Assembly (NCBI GenBank): GCA_002726205.1
Contig: PBSL01000058.1
Coordinates: 35,249 to 99,248 of the forward strand
DNA: 64,000 nucleotides
DNA from: Planctomycetaceae bacterium
Lineage (GTDB): Bacteria > Planctomycetota > Planctomycetia > Planctomycetales > Planctomycetaceae
Reading direction: 5' to 3'
A model generated the notes under the pieces. It made no database searches. It had not been told where the DNA came from and worked only from the letters and a program-made list of their open reading frames with translations. Both the position numbers and the translations under genes were made by a program. This document shows, piece after piece, positions 28,049-36,965 of the stretch. The stretch's first letter is position 1, and each line of letters opens with the position of its first letter.

Positions 28049-29008
28049 TCAAAGCCCGAAGCTCTCGGAAAGAATTTCTGGCGAGACGTGCCCATGGCGG
28101 TGGACTCGTCCCGAGTCGACGTTCATCAAGGTGATCACCGCCGGGCTGAAGAGGTATGGGTCGATCTGGTAAAAATCGTGGCCCGCACCCGCGAAAATCT
28201 CCAGGAACGGCCGTCCGTGGGCATCGGACGCTGAGGAGGGCACCCGGGGAACAATCTCGGCTAACGAATTGTCATCCCCGGTGACCCACAACGTCACGTG
28301 GCCACCATAGAGAATTGCGTCGTTGGTTCGACCGATGCCCGCAAGGTCGTCAGCGGCGACCGGAGGAAGCGGAGTGGAGCCGAATCCCGAAACCACCCGC
28401 GACATGTCGAACTTCAGTTCATGCAGCTTGTGCAACGCGGTTTCCACGCTGCGAGCCACGACCTGGACCGTGCCGGCCTGGCTGGCTGTCGGTGCCACGG
28501 CGAGCAGGGTGCGGTCGGCGCCGACGCGTGTTTTCTCTGCAATCGCGTCGACGACGGCCTCGTCGGGAAGACGGGCACTCTCGAGAACGCCGACACAGAC
28601 CTGTGCAGACTCGGCTCCCTGGATGTCCTCGAACAATTTCTCATGGGCCGCCGCAGCCCTCATCGGCCCCGAACCCATCCCGAAATAATCCCCCTCGCTG
28701 ATCTGCCAGCCCGCGTACTGGCTGGCCAGGCAGGCGGCAACCGGGGCATCGGTGGCGACCTGCACATGGGGCCAGCCATCGGCGGGCAGGGGGCCTGGCC
28801 CGATCGTCACACGACCCAGGTCGGCCAGGCACAATCGGGCCAGGGCGATGCCGGCGTCGAGTCCACCAGCGACGTCGACTCCCATGTCGATCAAGCGGCA
28901 GCCGTTGCTCAGCTGGTGTTCACAGCCACGCAGATCCTCGATCGTCGCCAACAGCGTCTCGGCCAGTTGCCAGGCACGGTCATTCAGCAGCAGGCCGGGT
29001 TCTCCCAC
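28049..29008 (-). CDS. mch: Methenyltetrahydromethanopterin cyclohydrolase
   Basis: Mch (319 aa) converts methenyl-H4MPT to 5-formyl-H4MPT in the archaeal-type C1 pathway known from Planctomycetes, methylotrophs and methanogens. YFGMGSGPMRAAAA is the family signature and the length is normal (about 315-330). The GTG at 29008 follows GGAG and starts 3 bases past the stop of the secreted-protein gene upstream, so it is probably coupled to it. No other H4MPT genes (fae, ftr, fhc or mtd) were found in the window except the adjacent ATP-grasp ligase. Confidence 0.92.
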   Translation of the reverse strand: MGEPGLLLNDRAWQLAETLLATIEDLRGCEHQLSNGCRLIDMGVDVAGGLDAGIALARLCLADLGRVTIGPGPLPADGWPHVQVATDAPVAACLASQYAGWQISEGDYFGMGSGPMRAAAAHEKLFEDIQGAESAQVCVGVLESARLPDEAVVDAIAEKTRVGADRTLLAVAPTASQAGTVQVVARSVETALHKLHELKFDMSRVVSGFGSTPLPPVAADDLAGIGRTNDAILYGGHVTLWVTGDDNSLAEIVPRVPSSASDAHGRPFLEIFAGAGHDFYQIDPYLFSPAVITLMNVDSGRVHRHGHVSPEILSESFGL

Positions 29009-29010
29009 AA

Positions 29011-29616
29011 CTAGTTCTCCGTGGCGGCCTTGGTCGGCAAAGCAGGCGCCGGCCGTGTCCCGGCAGGCGGTTTCTTGAGGTAGGAGGGCAGGGCACGGGG
29101 CTGGAACCGCATCCGGATCGGTCCCTGGCAGCATTCGCACATCTTGACCTCGTACATCGGGATCGAGCAGATGTCACACCAGTAGTCGAAGTATCGCCGG
29201 ATCTCCTTGTTCTTTCGCTTGTCGACGGTAAAGACCATCAGCACCTGCAGGTAGGGGATACCGCGGCGCCGAAAACCGACGAGGTCAACCCGCCGGTTCC
29301 GCAACCGCTTGTCCTGGTAAAAGGCCCGGCCGCGCCAGTCGGGGATGATCGGGATCAACTCGCCGGAAAGCGATTCCAGCACGACCTGTTTGTCGAAATC
29401 GCTGCTGGTCTTCACTCCCCGGCGTCTCAGCGCCTCCCTGAGCAGCACCACGCGGCCGGAGAACAGCTGCTTGTCGATTGCCGTTGCCGGTGGCTTTGAC
29501 CTTGCCGAAGCGGTGGTGTTCGGCGGCGGAGGATCGGCCATCCCTGTGGCGGTCGTCATTCCGACCTGGACGCCGATCAGGGCAAGCAGGGCTAGCCGAC
29601 CGGTGGGGCGTGACAC
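29011..29616 (-). CDS. Secreted hypothetical protein with a C-terminal Cys-rich motif
   Basis: This 201-aa protein starts at a GTG at 29616, 5 bases after the preceding stop, with a signal peptide (LALLALIGVQVGMTTATGMA). The mature part has a basic, beta-rich middle (KQVVLESLSGELIPIIPDWRGRAFYQDKR). Its C-terminal Cys-rich segment (CDICSIPMYEVKMCECC) has CxxC and CxCC spacing like a small metal-binding knuckle. No family was recognised. It lies between a secreted protein and mch. Confidence 0.65.
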   Translation of the reverse strand: MSRPTGRLALLALIGVQVGMTTATGMADPPPPNTTASARSKPPATAIDKQLFSGRVVLLREALRRRGVKTSSDFDKQVVLESLSGELIPIIPDWRGRAFYQDKRLRNRRVDLVGFRRRGIPYLQVLMVFTVDKRKNKEIRRYFDYWCDICSIPMYEVKMCECCQGPIRMRFQPRALPSYLKKPPAGTRPAPALPTKAATEN

Positions 29617-29620
29617 TGGG

Positions 29621-30313
29621 TTACTCCGGCGTGCGGCCGATGGCGATGAATCGCAGGCTGAGCTTCGTCGCTCTGGTCTTGGCCCTGGCAGGGGTCGAGA
29701 CATTGAGGATCCAGAAGTCGTGGTCCTTGTCGTGCGAGATCGTTGCGGCTTTGATCGGTTTCTCGGCAGGCAGCATCGAGAAGATCGCCGGATGAGTTGA
29801 TCCACTGGCACCGGCACTTTTTTCTGACAGGTCGTCAAATCCCGAGATCGGCTTGGGATCGGTGTCCCTGGCCGCTGGAATGCCGAGCAGGAAATCGGCC
29901 AGATCACTTGTGCCGACGTGATTGCCATCTTCGGGCTGTTGCCCGTACCGCAGCGTGTAAACGCCAGGTTTCATTTCCTGGCCCCGGAAGTCGGTGTAGC
30001 CGGTCTTGTCCTGTACCTGCAGCAGGCCAACGAGTTGACCTGGCATGAAGGGATACTTGACCGAGAGGGATGGTTTGAACTTGTCCCGGATCGGAATGTC
30101 CTTGACCAGCCAGATGGTGCAGACCGGTCCCTTGGGCCCGGCAATCTGAAAACCGGTCGCATTGAGTCGGGCGGCAATCTTGGGGGCGGTGCCCTTGGGA
30201 AGAGTCTTGGCACGGCCGAGCTTATGACTCGGGGCGGCAGCTGTCGCCAGCAACAATCCAGCTGGAATCAACAGGACAACCGGAACCAGCAGGGCAGACA
30301 ATCGACGTTTCAT
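29621..30313 (-). CDS. Secreted hypothetical protein
   Basis: The product is 230 aa with a clear signal peptide (ALLVPVVLLIPAGLLLATAAA). The mature part is beta-rich, including the stretches GYTDFRGQEMKPGVYTLRYG and DHDFWILNVSTPAR. The pattern resembles planctomycete secreted proteins with a single beta-sandwich, but no function is assigned. It is the first of four minus-strand genes (two secreted proteins, mch and the ATP-grasp ligase). Spacing of 4 bases to the next gene supports one transcript. Confidence 0.7.
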   Translation of the reverse strand: MKRRLSALLVPVVLLIPAGLLLATAAAPSHKLGRAKTLPKGTAPKIAARLNATGFQIAGPKGPVCTIWLVKDIPIRDKFKPSLSVKYPFMPGQLVGLLQVQDKTGYTDFRGQEMKPGVYTLRYGQQPEDGNHVGTSDLADFLLGIPAARDTDPKPISGFDDLSEKSAGASGSTHPAIFSMLPAEKPIKAATISHDKDHDFWILNVSTPARAKTRATKLSLRFIAIGRTPE

Positions 30314-30533
30314 CAGGGAAACTCCGGGGGGTCAACAAGAGGTCACGCCACCTCCTGCAAGCGTCACCGTGAGAGGTCGCCGCCATTGTACCGGACCCGC
30401 GCGTCCTTTTCAGCAGACACCCGTCGTGGCTGTTCCAGAGGCGACAAGGCCACCGGACGAAGCGGAACCAGAAGGCCTGGCTGCGTCGCCGCAAAAACGA
30501 CCGGGGCTTTGTGGCCACCGGCCGAGACCGCCT

Positions 30534-31205
30534 CTAGCGACGGAAGGTTGCCAGGAACGCACTGCGGGTGCTGAAGTTGGTGAACCGACGACCAAGCCCT
30601 TTGCCCTGGAAAGACATCTTCAGGCTGAAAGCCGGGCTGAAGTTCTCGACCTTCACCAGCGGCTGGTAGTAAACCACCTCGTTGGTGCAGACGCAGTCCG
30701 CCAGTGTCAGTGCTCGTGTCTTGATTTCGGCGATCTTACCGGCCGAGAAGATGGCCTGCTTCTTCAGGTGATTGTTCTTGAGCTGGATCGGTGCGCGTTC
30801 GACCCGGACAACGTGCTTGGTGTAGGTCTTGGCAGTGTCCTTGACGAATTCGACCATCGCCGCGAATTGCTCGGATGACGCCTTGGAATCGACAAGGATC
30901 ACTGATTTCATCTTGCCGGCCGCTAGTGGGAAGACCCCGTCGTAGCCGATCGTGCTTTCCGCTGTGACAATCACGGCGGCACCGATGCCATCGAGGTTGA
31001 TACCTTTCCACTCGCCCTTGTCGATCTTCCAGGCCATCAGGGCTTCTTTTCCTGCAAGGCCCATTTCGGCGTTGGCGAAGCAAGGCCCGGTGTAGACACT
31101 GCAGGTGCGGGCTTCGACATACTCGCCGGTGATCTTCGCGGCGTGTCCGGTGGTCGCGAACACGAACAACAAGCCGGCAGCGGTGGCCAGCGATAGATGA
31201 CGCAT
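30534..31205 (-). CDS. Exported DUF1326 domain protein
   Basis: This 223-aa protein starts at the ATG at 31205 with a signal peptide (LSLATAAGLLFVFATTGHAA), followed by DUF1326: AKITGEYVEARTCSVYTGPCFANAEMG, the usual start of this family, with ADCVCTNEVVYYQPL towards the end. The role of DUF1326 is not established. It lies downstream of the terminator that ends the molybdenum hydroxylase operon and upstream of the secreted-protein/mch run. Confidence 0.85.
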   Translation of the reverse strand: MRHLSLATAAGLLFVFATTGHAAKITGEYVEARTCSVYTGPCFANAEMGLAGKEALMAWKIDKGEWKGINLDGIGAAVIVTAESTIGYDGVFPLAAGKMKSVILVDSKASSEQFAAMVEFVKDTAKTYTKHVVRVERAPIQLKNNHLKKQAIFSAGKIAEIKTRALTLADCVCTNEVVYYQPLVKVENFSPAFSLKMSFQGKGLGRRFTNFSTRSAFLATFRR

Positions 31206-31316
31206 GTCCAAAATCCTCCAGAAGCAGATAACCGGGGGCGAGCATCGGCCATGAATCCCGTGGCCGCACGCCGTGATTCTCTCACGGTCGGTGAGGTCAG
31301 TCAACGTGATGATGCG

Positions 31317-31356
31317 AAAAAAACCCCACCGGTTCCGCTGACGGACCTGGTGGGGC
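31317..31356 (-). terminator. Rho-independent terminator of the molybdenum hydroxylase operon
   Basis: Read on the minus strand, CCCCACC (31355-31349) pairs with GGTGGGG (31330-31324) with further imperfect pairing towards the loop, then a run of seven T (31323-31317). It lies 46 bases past the small Cys-rich gene and before the DUF1326 gene. Confidence 0.85.
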
Positions 31357-31401
31357 GAAAGGTCAGGGCGAGATGCCTGTCGATCAGGATCGCCGGTGGC
31401 T

Positions 31402-31620
31402 TCAGGGAGCTTCGTAGCAGCTGCGGGCGGGATTGGTGCAGTGTTCCCCGTCGCAGAGCCCGTCATCGGGTCCGAAGATCGTCTGGGTCTTGCCGCACCA
31501 GAAGTCACCGTCTCCGGTCGCCTTCTCGCCGGGCGGCATTCCAGCATTGGTATACAGCCCCTTGGAGAGCAGGCTGCGGCAACGGGTCGACGTGTTGAGA
31601 ACCTTGAGTTCTTCGGCCAT
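31402..31620 (-). CDS. Small Cys-rich protein in the molybdenum hydroxylase operon
   Basis: This 72-aa protein starts at the ATG at 31620, 3 bases after the FAD-subunit stop. Its compact C-terminal half (FWCGKTQTIFGPDDGLC, then EHCTNPARSCYE) contains four closely spaced Cys that could bind a metal or form disulfides. Similar short planctomycete proteins come to mind, but this is memory only. Position as the last gene of the operon, before a terminator, suggests a role tied to the enzyme. Function not known. Confidence 0.7.
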   Translation of the reverse strand: MAEELKVLNTSTRCRSLLSKGLYTNAGMPPGEKATGDGDFWCGKTQTIFGPDDGLCDGEHCTNPARSCYEAP

Positions 31621-31623
31621 GGT

Positions 31624-32619
31624 TTACAGAGCTCCTTCCAGCTTATCGACCGCCCCGAGCAGGGCGCGCTTGACGGCGGTCCGGGCCAGTTGCACCTTGT
31701 AGGCATTCCCCGAAAGCGGGGTCGCTTCGGCAACGGCGATCTCACCGGCTCGACCGGCAGTTTCTTCATCAACCGGCAGGCCAACCAGGCTCTGCCCGGC
31801 CTCGTGGGCGGTCCAGGGCGTGGGGGCCACGTGACCCATCACGATCCTTGCCTCGCGAACCACGCCGCCGTCGAGGTCGAGTGTGGCCGCCGCGGATGCC
31901 AGGGGCCAGTCGAGGCCTTCCAGTTGCAGGACCTCGTAGGTCGAACTGACCAACGCCTGGGCGTCGGGCAGGCGGACGTGCGAGATCATCTGGCCGGGTT
32001 CCAGGACCGAGATGCCCTGGGATTGGACCTTTGGCGTCACGAAAAACTGTTCCAGCGGCAGCCACTCGTCTGCCGTCGGTTCGGGGCCGATCACTCGGAC
32101 CTCCGCTCCCCAGGCGATCAAGGCCGGGGCAAATCGTGAGGCACTGACGAACTTTGCCGGTCCCTGGTTGCCCAGGACGGCGTGATAACGGTTGTCACCG
32201 GAGGCGACCAACGATTCGCCGTCCTCCAGTCCCAGGAGCCCGTAGCCGTTACGGAAGTACCAGCAGTTGGGCAGGTGGCAGAGGTCGCCACCCAGGGTGC
32301 CCATCGACTGGACCTGGATCGAACGCGTGCCGTCAACGACGTCCAGTAGCGATCGGTAGTCGGCGAGCATCGGGTGCTCGGCGATGTCTTCCAGGGTCGT
32401 CAAAGCGCCGACGATGACACCGGTCCCGTCGGCGGTGATTGCCTGCATCGAATCGACGTTCTTGATGTCCACGACGCGTTGCGGGACCTGGAGATCTTCC
32501 TGCAGGAGGGAGATCAGGTCGGTTCCACCGGCCAGGATGGCCGTGTTCGCGTCGTGGTCATTGAGCAGGTCAAGGGCTTCGCCCTCGCTCTGCGGTCGGG
32601 CATACTCAAAAGGTCTCAT
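31624..32619 (-). CDS. Molybdenum hydroxylase FAD-binding subunit (CoxM/PaoB-like)
   Basis: This 331-aa medium subunit of the xanthine-dehydrogenase family carries FAD between the iron-sulfur clusters and the external acceptor. ILAGGTDLI and MGTLGGDLCHLPNCWYFRNG are the two FAD-binding elements; the usual TxGGN reads GGD here. In PaoB-like proteins this loop can hold a 4Fe-4S cluster, but only two of the Cys (LCHLPNC) are visible here, so such a cluster is unlikely. The start overlaps the Mo-subunit stop by four bases (ATGA). Confidence 0.9.
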   Translation of the reverse strand: MRPFEYARPQSEGEALDLLNDHDANTAILAGGTDLISLLQEDLQVPQRVVDIKNVDSMQAITADGTGVIVGALTTLEDIAEHPMLADYRSLLDVVDGTRSIQVQSMGTLGGDLCHLPNCWYFRNGYGLLGLEDGESLVASGDNRYHAVLGNQGPAKFVSASRFAPALIAWGAEVRVIGPEPTADEWLPLEQFFVTPKVQSQGISVLEPGQMISHVRLPDAQALVSSTYEVLQLEGLDWPLASAAATLDLDGGVVREARIVMGHVAPTPWTAHEAGQSLVGLPVDEETAGRAGEIAVAEATPLSGNAYKVQLARTAVKRALLGAVDKLEGAL

Positions 32620-34757
32620 GCTTGACCTCCTTTCAGAGCCTCTACGACTCGCTGGGGAGTCAACGGCAGGACGGGAACGCGAACGCCGGTCGCGTTGGCG
32701 ACGGCGTTGGAAATCGCCGCTCCAGTGGAGATGACCGGGGGTTCACCCAGTCCCACCACGCCCCGTTCGTACTCGCTGTCGGGCTGGTACATTTCGACGA
32801 CCAGTTCGCCGATGTCGCCGATTCTCGGCAACTTGTAGTTCTCCAGGTCGGCGTTGATGAACCGACCCGTGCGGTTGTCCATGATCCGCTCTTCGGAGAG
32901 AGCATAGGCGATGCCCATGATCAGTCCGCCTGACACCTGGCTGCGGGCGGTCAACTCGTCGATGATCAGCCCGCAATCCTGCACGGCGACCAGCTTGTTG
33001 ATCCGTACGATTCCCGTCTCGGTGTCGACCGACACGTCGGCCATCTGGACGCCGGCGACCCCCTGGGAGGTCAGACCGTCGTTCTTGGGACCCTGTCCCT
33101 GCACTTCCAGGGGCATGGGGCCCAGGAGACCACAGGCCTGTTTCCAGCTACAGACGGTCTTTCCGGCCGAGAGGATCTTGCCACCCTTGGCCGAAAGCGA
33201 ATCGGCCTTGACCTTGTACTTGGCGGCAACCAGGTCGTAGATCTTCCAGAGTGCCTCCAGTCCGGCGCGGCGGAGAGGTCCGCTGACACCGCCGACGGTG
33301 ATCGAACCGCCCGACGGGTTGGCTTTCGGGTAACTGTTGTTCCCGATGTTGACTTTCACGTCTCTCACGCCCAACCCGAAGGTTTCGGCAAGAGTGATCG
33401 CGATCACCGTTCGCGTTCCGGTCCCCAGATCCTGGCTGCCCAGGAACGTTTCGACGGCGCCGTCGGGGTGGATCTTGACGGTGCAGGTTGTTGCCCCGGC
33501 GCGACCGCCCCAGCGATGAATGGCCATGCCCAGACCCCGCTTGACGGGACCCTTGCCGCCCTTGCCGTGAGCGTGCCACTTGGCCTTCCAGTCGATGAGC
33601 TTGGCACCGATCTTCATTTCCTCGGCATAGACATCCGGCTTGGGTGTCTTATCGAGGTTTTTCATGAAGATGTCGTAGCTGTCAGCACCCATCTTTGCTG
33701 CCAGGTCATCAACGACCGTGTCGGTGATGGCACACAACTGCGGGTGCGGGGGAGCCCGCCACGCCCGGTTCGGGCCACAGTTGGTCGAGATGCCCGTTGC
33801 CTTGCGGTTGCGGTTGGGAATCCCGTCGAAGCAGTAAGGTGTCTGTGAAAGCGCGATCGTACTGCCAGCGATTCCACTGGTTCCCCAGTGATGGCTGTCC
33901 CAGACGGTGATGTTACCATCGGCATCGGCAGCGATCGTCACCTCGGCGAAACCGCTCGGACGCGTTCCGCCGATCTTCAACTCGGTGGCGCGATCGAGCA
34001 TCAGCCGCACCGGCTTGCCGGCCTTCTTGGCCAACTGGGCACAGACCACGCCCCACTGGTCGGCTGCGAATTTCGAACCGAACCCGCCACCGATGTAGTT
34101 GCAGGTGATCGACACGTTGCTCGCGTCCAGTCCCAGCGGTCCGGCGAACTGGCCGCCGGTGCCCGAGACATTCTGCGTCGAGAGGTGGACGTTGAGCTTG
34201 TCCTTGCCCTCCCATTCGCAGTGCGAACCGTGGGGTTCCAGGCACATGTGCGAGATCGTCGCGACCCCGTAGTAGCCCTTGTGGACGTGCTTGGCGGCCT
34301 TCAGGGCCGCTGCCACATCGCCCTTCTGGTTGTCACCCAGCGGCTTGGTTCGCTTGGCCTTGGCGGCACCGGGAAGGTCTTCTTCGTCGACGAAGTGAGG
34401 CTTTGCCTCGTAGGTGACCTTGATTGCCCGCACACCATCCTCGGCCTGTTCCGGTGTATCGGCAGCCACCGCGGCCACGATCGTACCGTCCCAGCGGACT
34501 TCCTTGTCGACCCCGTTGAAGACGTGCACGGCACGGACCCCGGGAGTCTTTTCGGCTGCGGCCACGTCCAGGGCCTTGATGACGGCGGCCCCGCCCTTGA
34601 ACGTCAACAGACGGGCGTACAGGGTGCCGGCGGTGTTGATATCGGCGGCGTATTTCGCTGATCCGGATGCCTTGTCGACACCGTCGAGCCGCGGAATATC
34701 CTGTCCGATCAGGGTGTTGTCTTTACGTGCTTTCCAGGCAACTTTCCGTTCTGCCAT
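32616..34757 (-). CDS. Molybdenum hydroxylase large (Mo-cofactor) subunit
   Basis: This 713-aa subunit of the aldehyde oxidase/xanthine dehydrogenase family binds the molybdenum cofactor and oxidises the substrate. DGVDKASGSAKYAADI opens the domain, GGFGSKFAADQW is a cofactor-binding loop, and the C-terminal GLGEPPVISTGAAISNA carries the base catalytic Glu. It belongs to the YagR/PaoC branch rather than CO dehydrogenase, because the CoxL active-site Cys signature is not seen. Substrate is unknown; aldehydes are possible. The start is 3 bases after the small-subunit gene. It has no signal peptide and is probably exported with the Tat small subunit. Confidence 0.93.
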   Translation of the reverse strand: MAERKVAWKARKDNTLIGQDIPRLDGVDKASGSAKYAADINTAGTLYARLLTFKGGAAVIKALDVAAAEKTPGVRAVHVFNGVDKEVRWDGTIVAAVAADTPEQAEDGVRAIKVTYEAKPHFVDEEDLPGAAKAKRTKPLGDNQKGDVAAALKAAKHVHKGYYGVATISHMCLEPHGSHCEWEGKDKLNVHLSTQNVSGTGGQFAGPLGLDASNVSITCNYIGGGFGSKFAADQWGVVCAQLAKKAGKPVRLMLDRATELKIGGTRPSGFAEVTIAADADGNITVWDSHHWGTSGIAGSTIALSQTPYCFDGIPNRNRKATGISTNCGPNRAWRAPPHPQLCAITDTVVDDLAAKMGADSYDIFMKNLDKTPKPDVYAEEMKIGAKLIDWKAKWHAHGKGGKGPVKRGLGMAIHRWGGRAGATTCTVKIHPDGAVETFLGSQDLGTGTRTVIAITLAETFGLGVRDVKVNIGNNSYPKANPSGGSITVGGVSGPLRRAGLEALWKIYDLVAAKYKVKADSLSAKGGKILSAGKTVCSWKQACGLLGPMPLEVQGQGPKNDGLTSQGVAGVQMADVSVDTETGIVRINKLVAVQDCGLIIDELTARSQVSGGLIMGIAYALSEERIMDNRTGRFINADLENYKLPRIGDIGELVVEMYQPDSEYERGVVGLGEPPVISTGAAISNAVANATGVRVPVLPLTPQRVVEALKGGQA

Positions 34758-34760
34758 GGT

Positions 34761-35384
34761 TCACTTCCCCCCTTTCGCGAGTTCCAGGGCACACTGGGTG
34801 ATGCCCTGGTAGGTGCCACAGCGGCAGATGTTGCCGCCCAGCCCCTTGCGGATCTCGGCAAGCGAGGCCTTCGGGTTCTTGTTGAGGAAGACGCGGGTGG
34901 CCACGACAAAGCCGGGCGTGCAGAAACCGCACTGCATCGCATCGTGCTTGACGAAACCGCTGATGACCTCGTCAACCTTCTCGCCACTGCGAAGCGACTC
35001 GACGGTGAGGATCTTCTTTCCCTCGCATTCGATCGCCAACCGGCTGCCGGCCAGGACCGCCTTGCCGTCGATCATCACCGTGTCGGCTCCATCGGCAGAC
35101 CGTTCGTCCACCTCCTTGCAGCCGGTCAGGTTCAGGTCGTTGCGCAGGACATGCAACAGCGTGACCCGCGGCTCGACTTTGACTGTGTGATCCTTGCCAT
35201 TGACGTTCAGCGTCACGTTCTGTGCTGCTGCAGCAAAGACATTCGCCTTCACGTTCGCAGCGGCCGTTTCCTCAGTTCCCTGCGTCGCCATCGCCGTGGC
35301 TGTGGCGGCGGCGGCAGAGCCTCTCAGGAAATCGCGACGGCTGAAGCCCGGCCCGCTGCGATCTTGATCGTCCCGGTCCCGCAT
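34761..35384 (-). CDS. Molybdenum hydroxylase small iron-sulfur subunit lacking its plant-type [2Fe-2S] cysteines
   Basis: This 207-aa subunit begins with a Tat signal (SRRDFLRGSAAAATATAMA), with the ATG at 35384 after GAGGAG. The second (four-helix) [2Fe-2S] site is intact: MQCGFCTPGF and NICRCG, with C-x2-C-x31-C-x1-C spacing. The first (plant-type) site normally has C-x4-C-x2-C-x11-C. The aligned residues here are Asp93, Asp98, Asp101 and Gly113, with exact spacing and the surrounding GxxDTVxxDGKAV conserved. The codons (GAC, GAT, GAC, GGC) confirm the substitutions. One cluster is therefore expected to be missing or replaced. This resembles the YagT/PaoA branch. Confidence 0.9.
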   Translation of the reverse strand: MRDRDDQDRSGPGFSRRDFLRGSAAAATATAMATQGTEETAAANVKANVFAAAAQNVTLNVNGKDHTVKVEPRVTLLHVLRNDLNLTGCKEVDERSADGADTVMIDGKAVLAGSRLAIECEGKKILTVESLRSGEKVDEVISGFVKHDAMQCGFCTPGFVVATRVFLNKNPKASLAEIRKGLGGNICRCGTYQGITQCALELAKGGK

Positions 35385-35567
35385 GGACTTCGTTCTCCTC
35401 AACAGTTGCCAAACACGGACTCGATTCCGAGTCATTCCATACGCTCGGCATCCTACCGACGAGGCAACCGGTTCTCAATGAAGCGAGGAGAAAAAGTGGC
35501 CGAAGAATCCAGATCAGCCGGTGATGGCGAACGGGGCCTGGATCGCCGTCGACGAGCCGGTCGAGTA

Positions 35568-36362
35568 CTACTGCCCCAGTTCTTCGTCACTGAGGTCGCT
35601 GACGAACATGGCACCGGGTGCGTGAGTGATCGCCAGGGGGAGATCCGCCGCGGCGAGAACTGCCTGTGGGGTCACTCCACAGGCCCAGAAGACCGGGAGT
35701 TCGTCGTCGGCCACCGGGACCGGGTCGCCGTAATCGGGCCGGGCGAGATCGGAAATGCCGATCAACCCCGGGTGGCCGATATGAACCGGTGCCCCGTGGA
35801 CCTCGGGATAGCGTGATGTGACCTGCACGGCACGGATGGCCTCGGCCGGAGCGTAGGGTCTCATCGACACGACCATTGGGCCGGCAAATACCCCGGCGGG
35901 ATGACAGGCCACGTTGGTGCGGAACATCGGCACGTTGGTTCCTTGCTCGAGGTGGCGGATCGGCAGCCCCGCCCGGGACAGGGCGGCCTCGAACGTGAAT
36001 GAACAGCCGATCAGGAAACCAACCATGTCATCCTGCCAGCGGTCGGAAATATCAGTTGGCTCGTCAACCAGCTCCCCGTGTTCCCAGATCCGGTAGCGTG
36101 GCAGGTCGGTACGGATGTCGGCGTCGGGAGCGATTGTCGAGGGCAGGGGGCTGCCCGGTTCGGTGACGTCCAGTAACGGGCAGGGCTTGGGGTTTCGGCG
36201 GCAAAACTGCAGGAAATCGAACGCGTGTTCCCGCGGCAGGATGACCAGGTTGGCCTGGGCGAAGCCCGGAGCGAGTCCGGCGGTGTGATCGGTGAACGAT
36301 CCCTCGCGGCAGGCCTGTCGAACGGCCGCGGAGTTGGTCAGCGTGGTACGGTCGATGGACAT
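35568..36362 (-). CDS. DUF1445 protein (putative hydro-lyase / D-glutamate cyclase-like)
   Basis: This 264-aa protein matches the DUF1445 putative hydro-lyase family. Typical elements are [26 protein letters not shown] N-terminus, [36 protein letters not shown], and [11 protein letters not shown] near the C-terminus. Members are cytoplasmic lyases; one branch acts on D-glutamate. The exact substrate here is unknown. It is transcribed away from the MOSC gene, 96 bases between them. Confidence 0.85.
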   Translation of the reverse strand: MSIDRTTLTNSAAVRQACREGSFTDHTAGLAPGFAQANLVILPREHAFDFLQFCRRNPKPCPLLDVTEPGSPLPSTIAPDADIRTDLPRYRIWEHGELVDEPTDISDRWQDDMVGFLIGCSFTFEAALSRAGLPIRHLEQGTNVPMFRTNVACHPAGVFAGPMVVSMRPYAPAEAIRAVQVTSRYPEVHGAPVHIGHPGLIGISDLARPDYGDPVPVADDELPVFWACGVTPQAVLAAADLPLAITHAPGAMFVSDLSDEELGQ

Positions 36363-36458
36363 GAGGCCACTCTACGTGCTGGGTCGATTCGTGTCTTTCG
36401 TTTCTCGTCCCTCTCGGTTTACCATGGTCGGGTTGTCAGTACCAAGTCGAGGAAGACA

Positions 36459-36965
36459 ATGAGCAGTGTCGAGTCGATGGAATCACAATTTGTCCGCGCC
36501 GGTCGGGTCGAATGGGTCGGTGTGGCCACCGAACCGAAAGGACCGCTGGAGGTTGTCCAGGAGTGCCGGATCGAGGCCGATTCGGGAATCGTCGGTGACC
36601 ACCACGCCGGTTCCGGTGACCCGCAACGCCAGGTGACGTTGATCCAGCACGAGCACCTGGCCACCGTCGCCGGCCTGAGTGGTCACGAGAGTGTCGATCC
36701 CGGCAAATTGCGGCGCAACGTCGTCGTCAGCGGCATCAACCTGCTGTCGCTGCAGGATCGGACGTTCCGGCTGGGAGAAGCCCTGCTCGAGGGGACCGGT
36801 CCCTGTGAACCATGCGACCGGATGGAACAGAACCTGGGTCCGGGTGGCTACAACGCCATGAACGGGCACGGTGGAATCTGCGCCCGTGTGCTCGAGGCCG
36901 GAACGGTCCGGGTGGGCGACGCGGTCAACGCGGCGTCTCGATCACCCGACCCGTCTCAATCCTGA
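36459..36965 (+). CDS. MOSC domain protein
   Basis: The ATG at 36459 follows GAGGAAG. The 168-aa product is a MOSC domain: IVGDHHAGSGDPQRQVTLIQ in the middle, LRRNVVVSGINL, then GPCEPCDRMEQNLGPGGYNAMNGHGGICARVLEAG, where the conserved Cys binds the sulfur-carrier or molybdenum site. MOSC proteins sulfurate or handle the molybdenum cofactor and related substrates. The molybdenum hydroxylase operon lies nearby at 31.4-35.4 kb, a possible link. It overlaps the convergent cyclophilin gene by 41 bases. Confidence 0.88.
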   Translation: MSSVESMESQFVRAGRVEWVGVATEPKGPLEVVQECRIEADSGIVGDHHAGSGDPQRQVTLIQHEHLATVAGLSGHESVDPGKLRRNVVVSGINLLSLQDRTFRLGEALLEGTGPCEPCDRMEQNLGPGGYNAMNGHGGICARVLEAGTVRVGDAVNAASRSPDPSQS

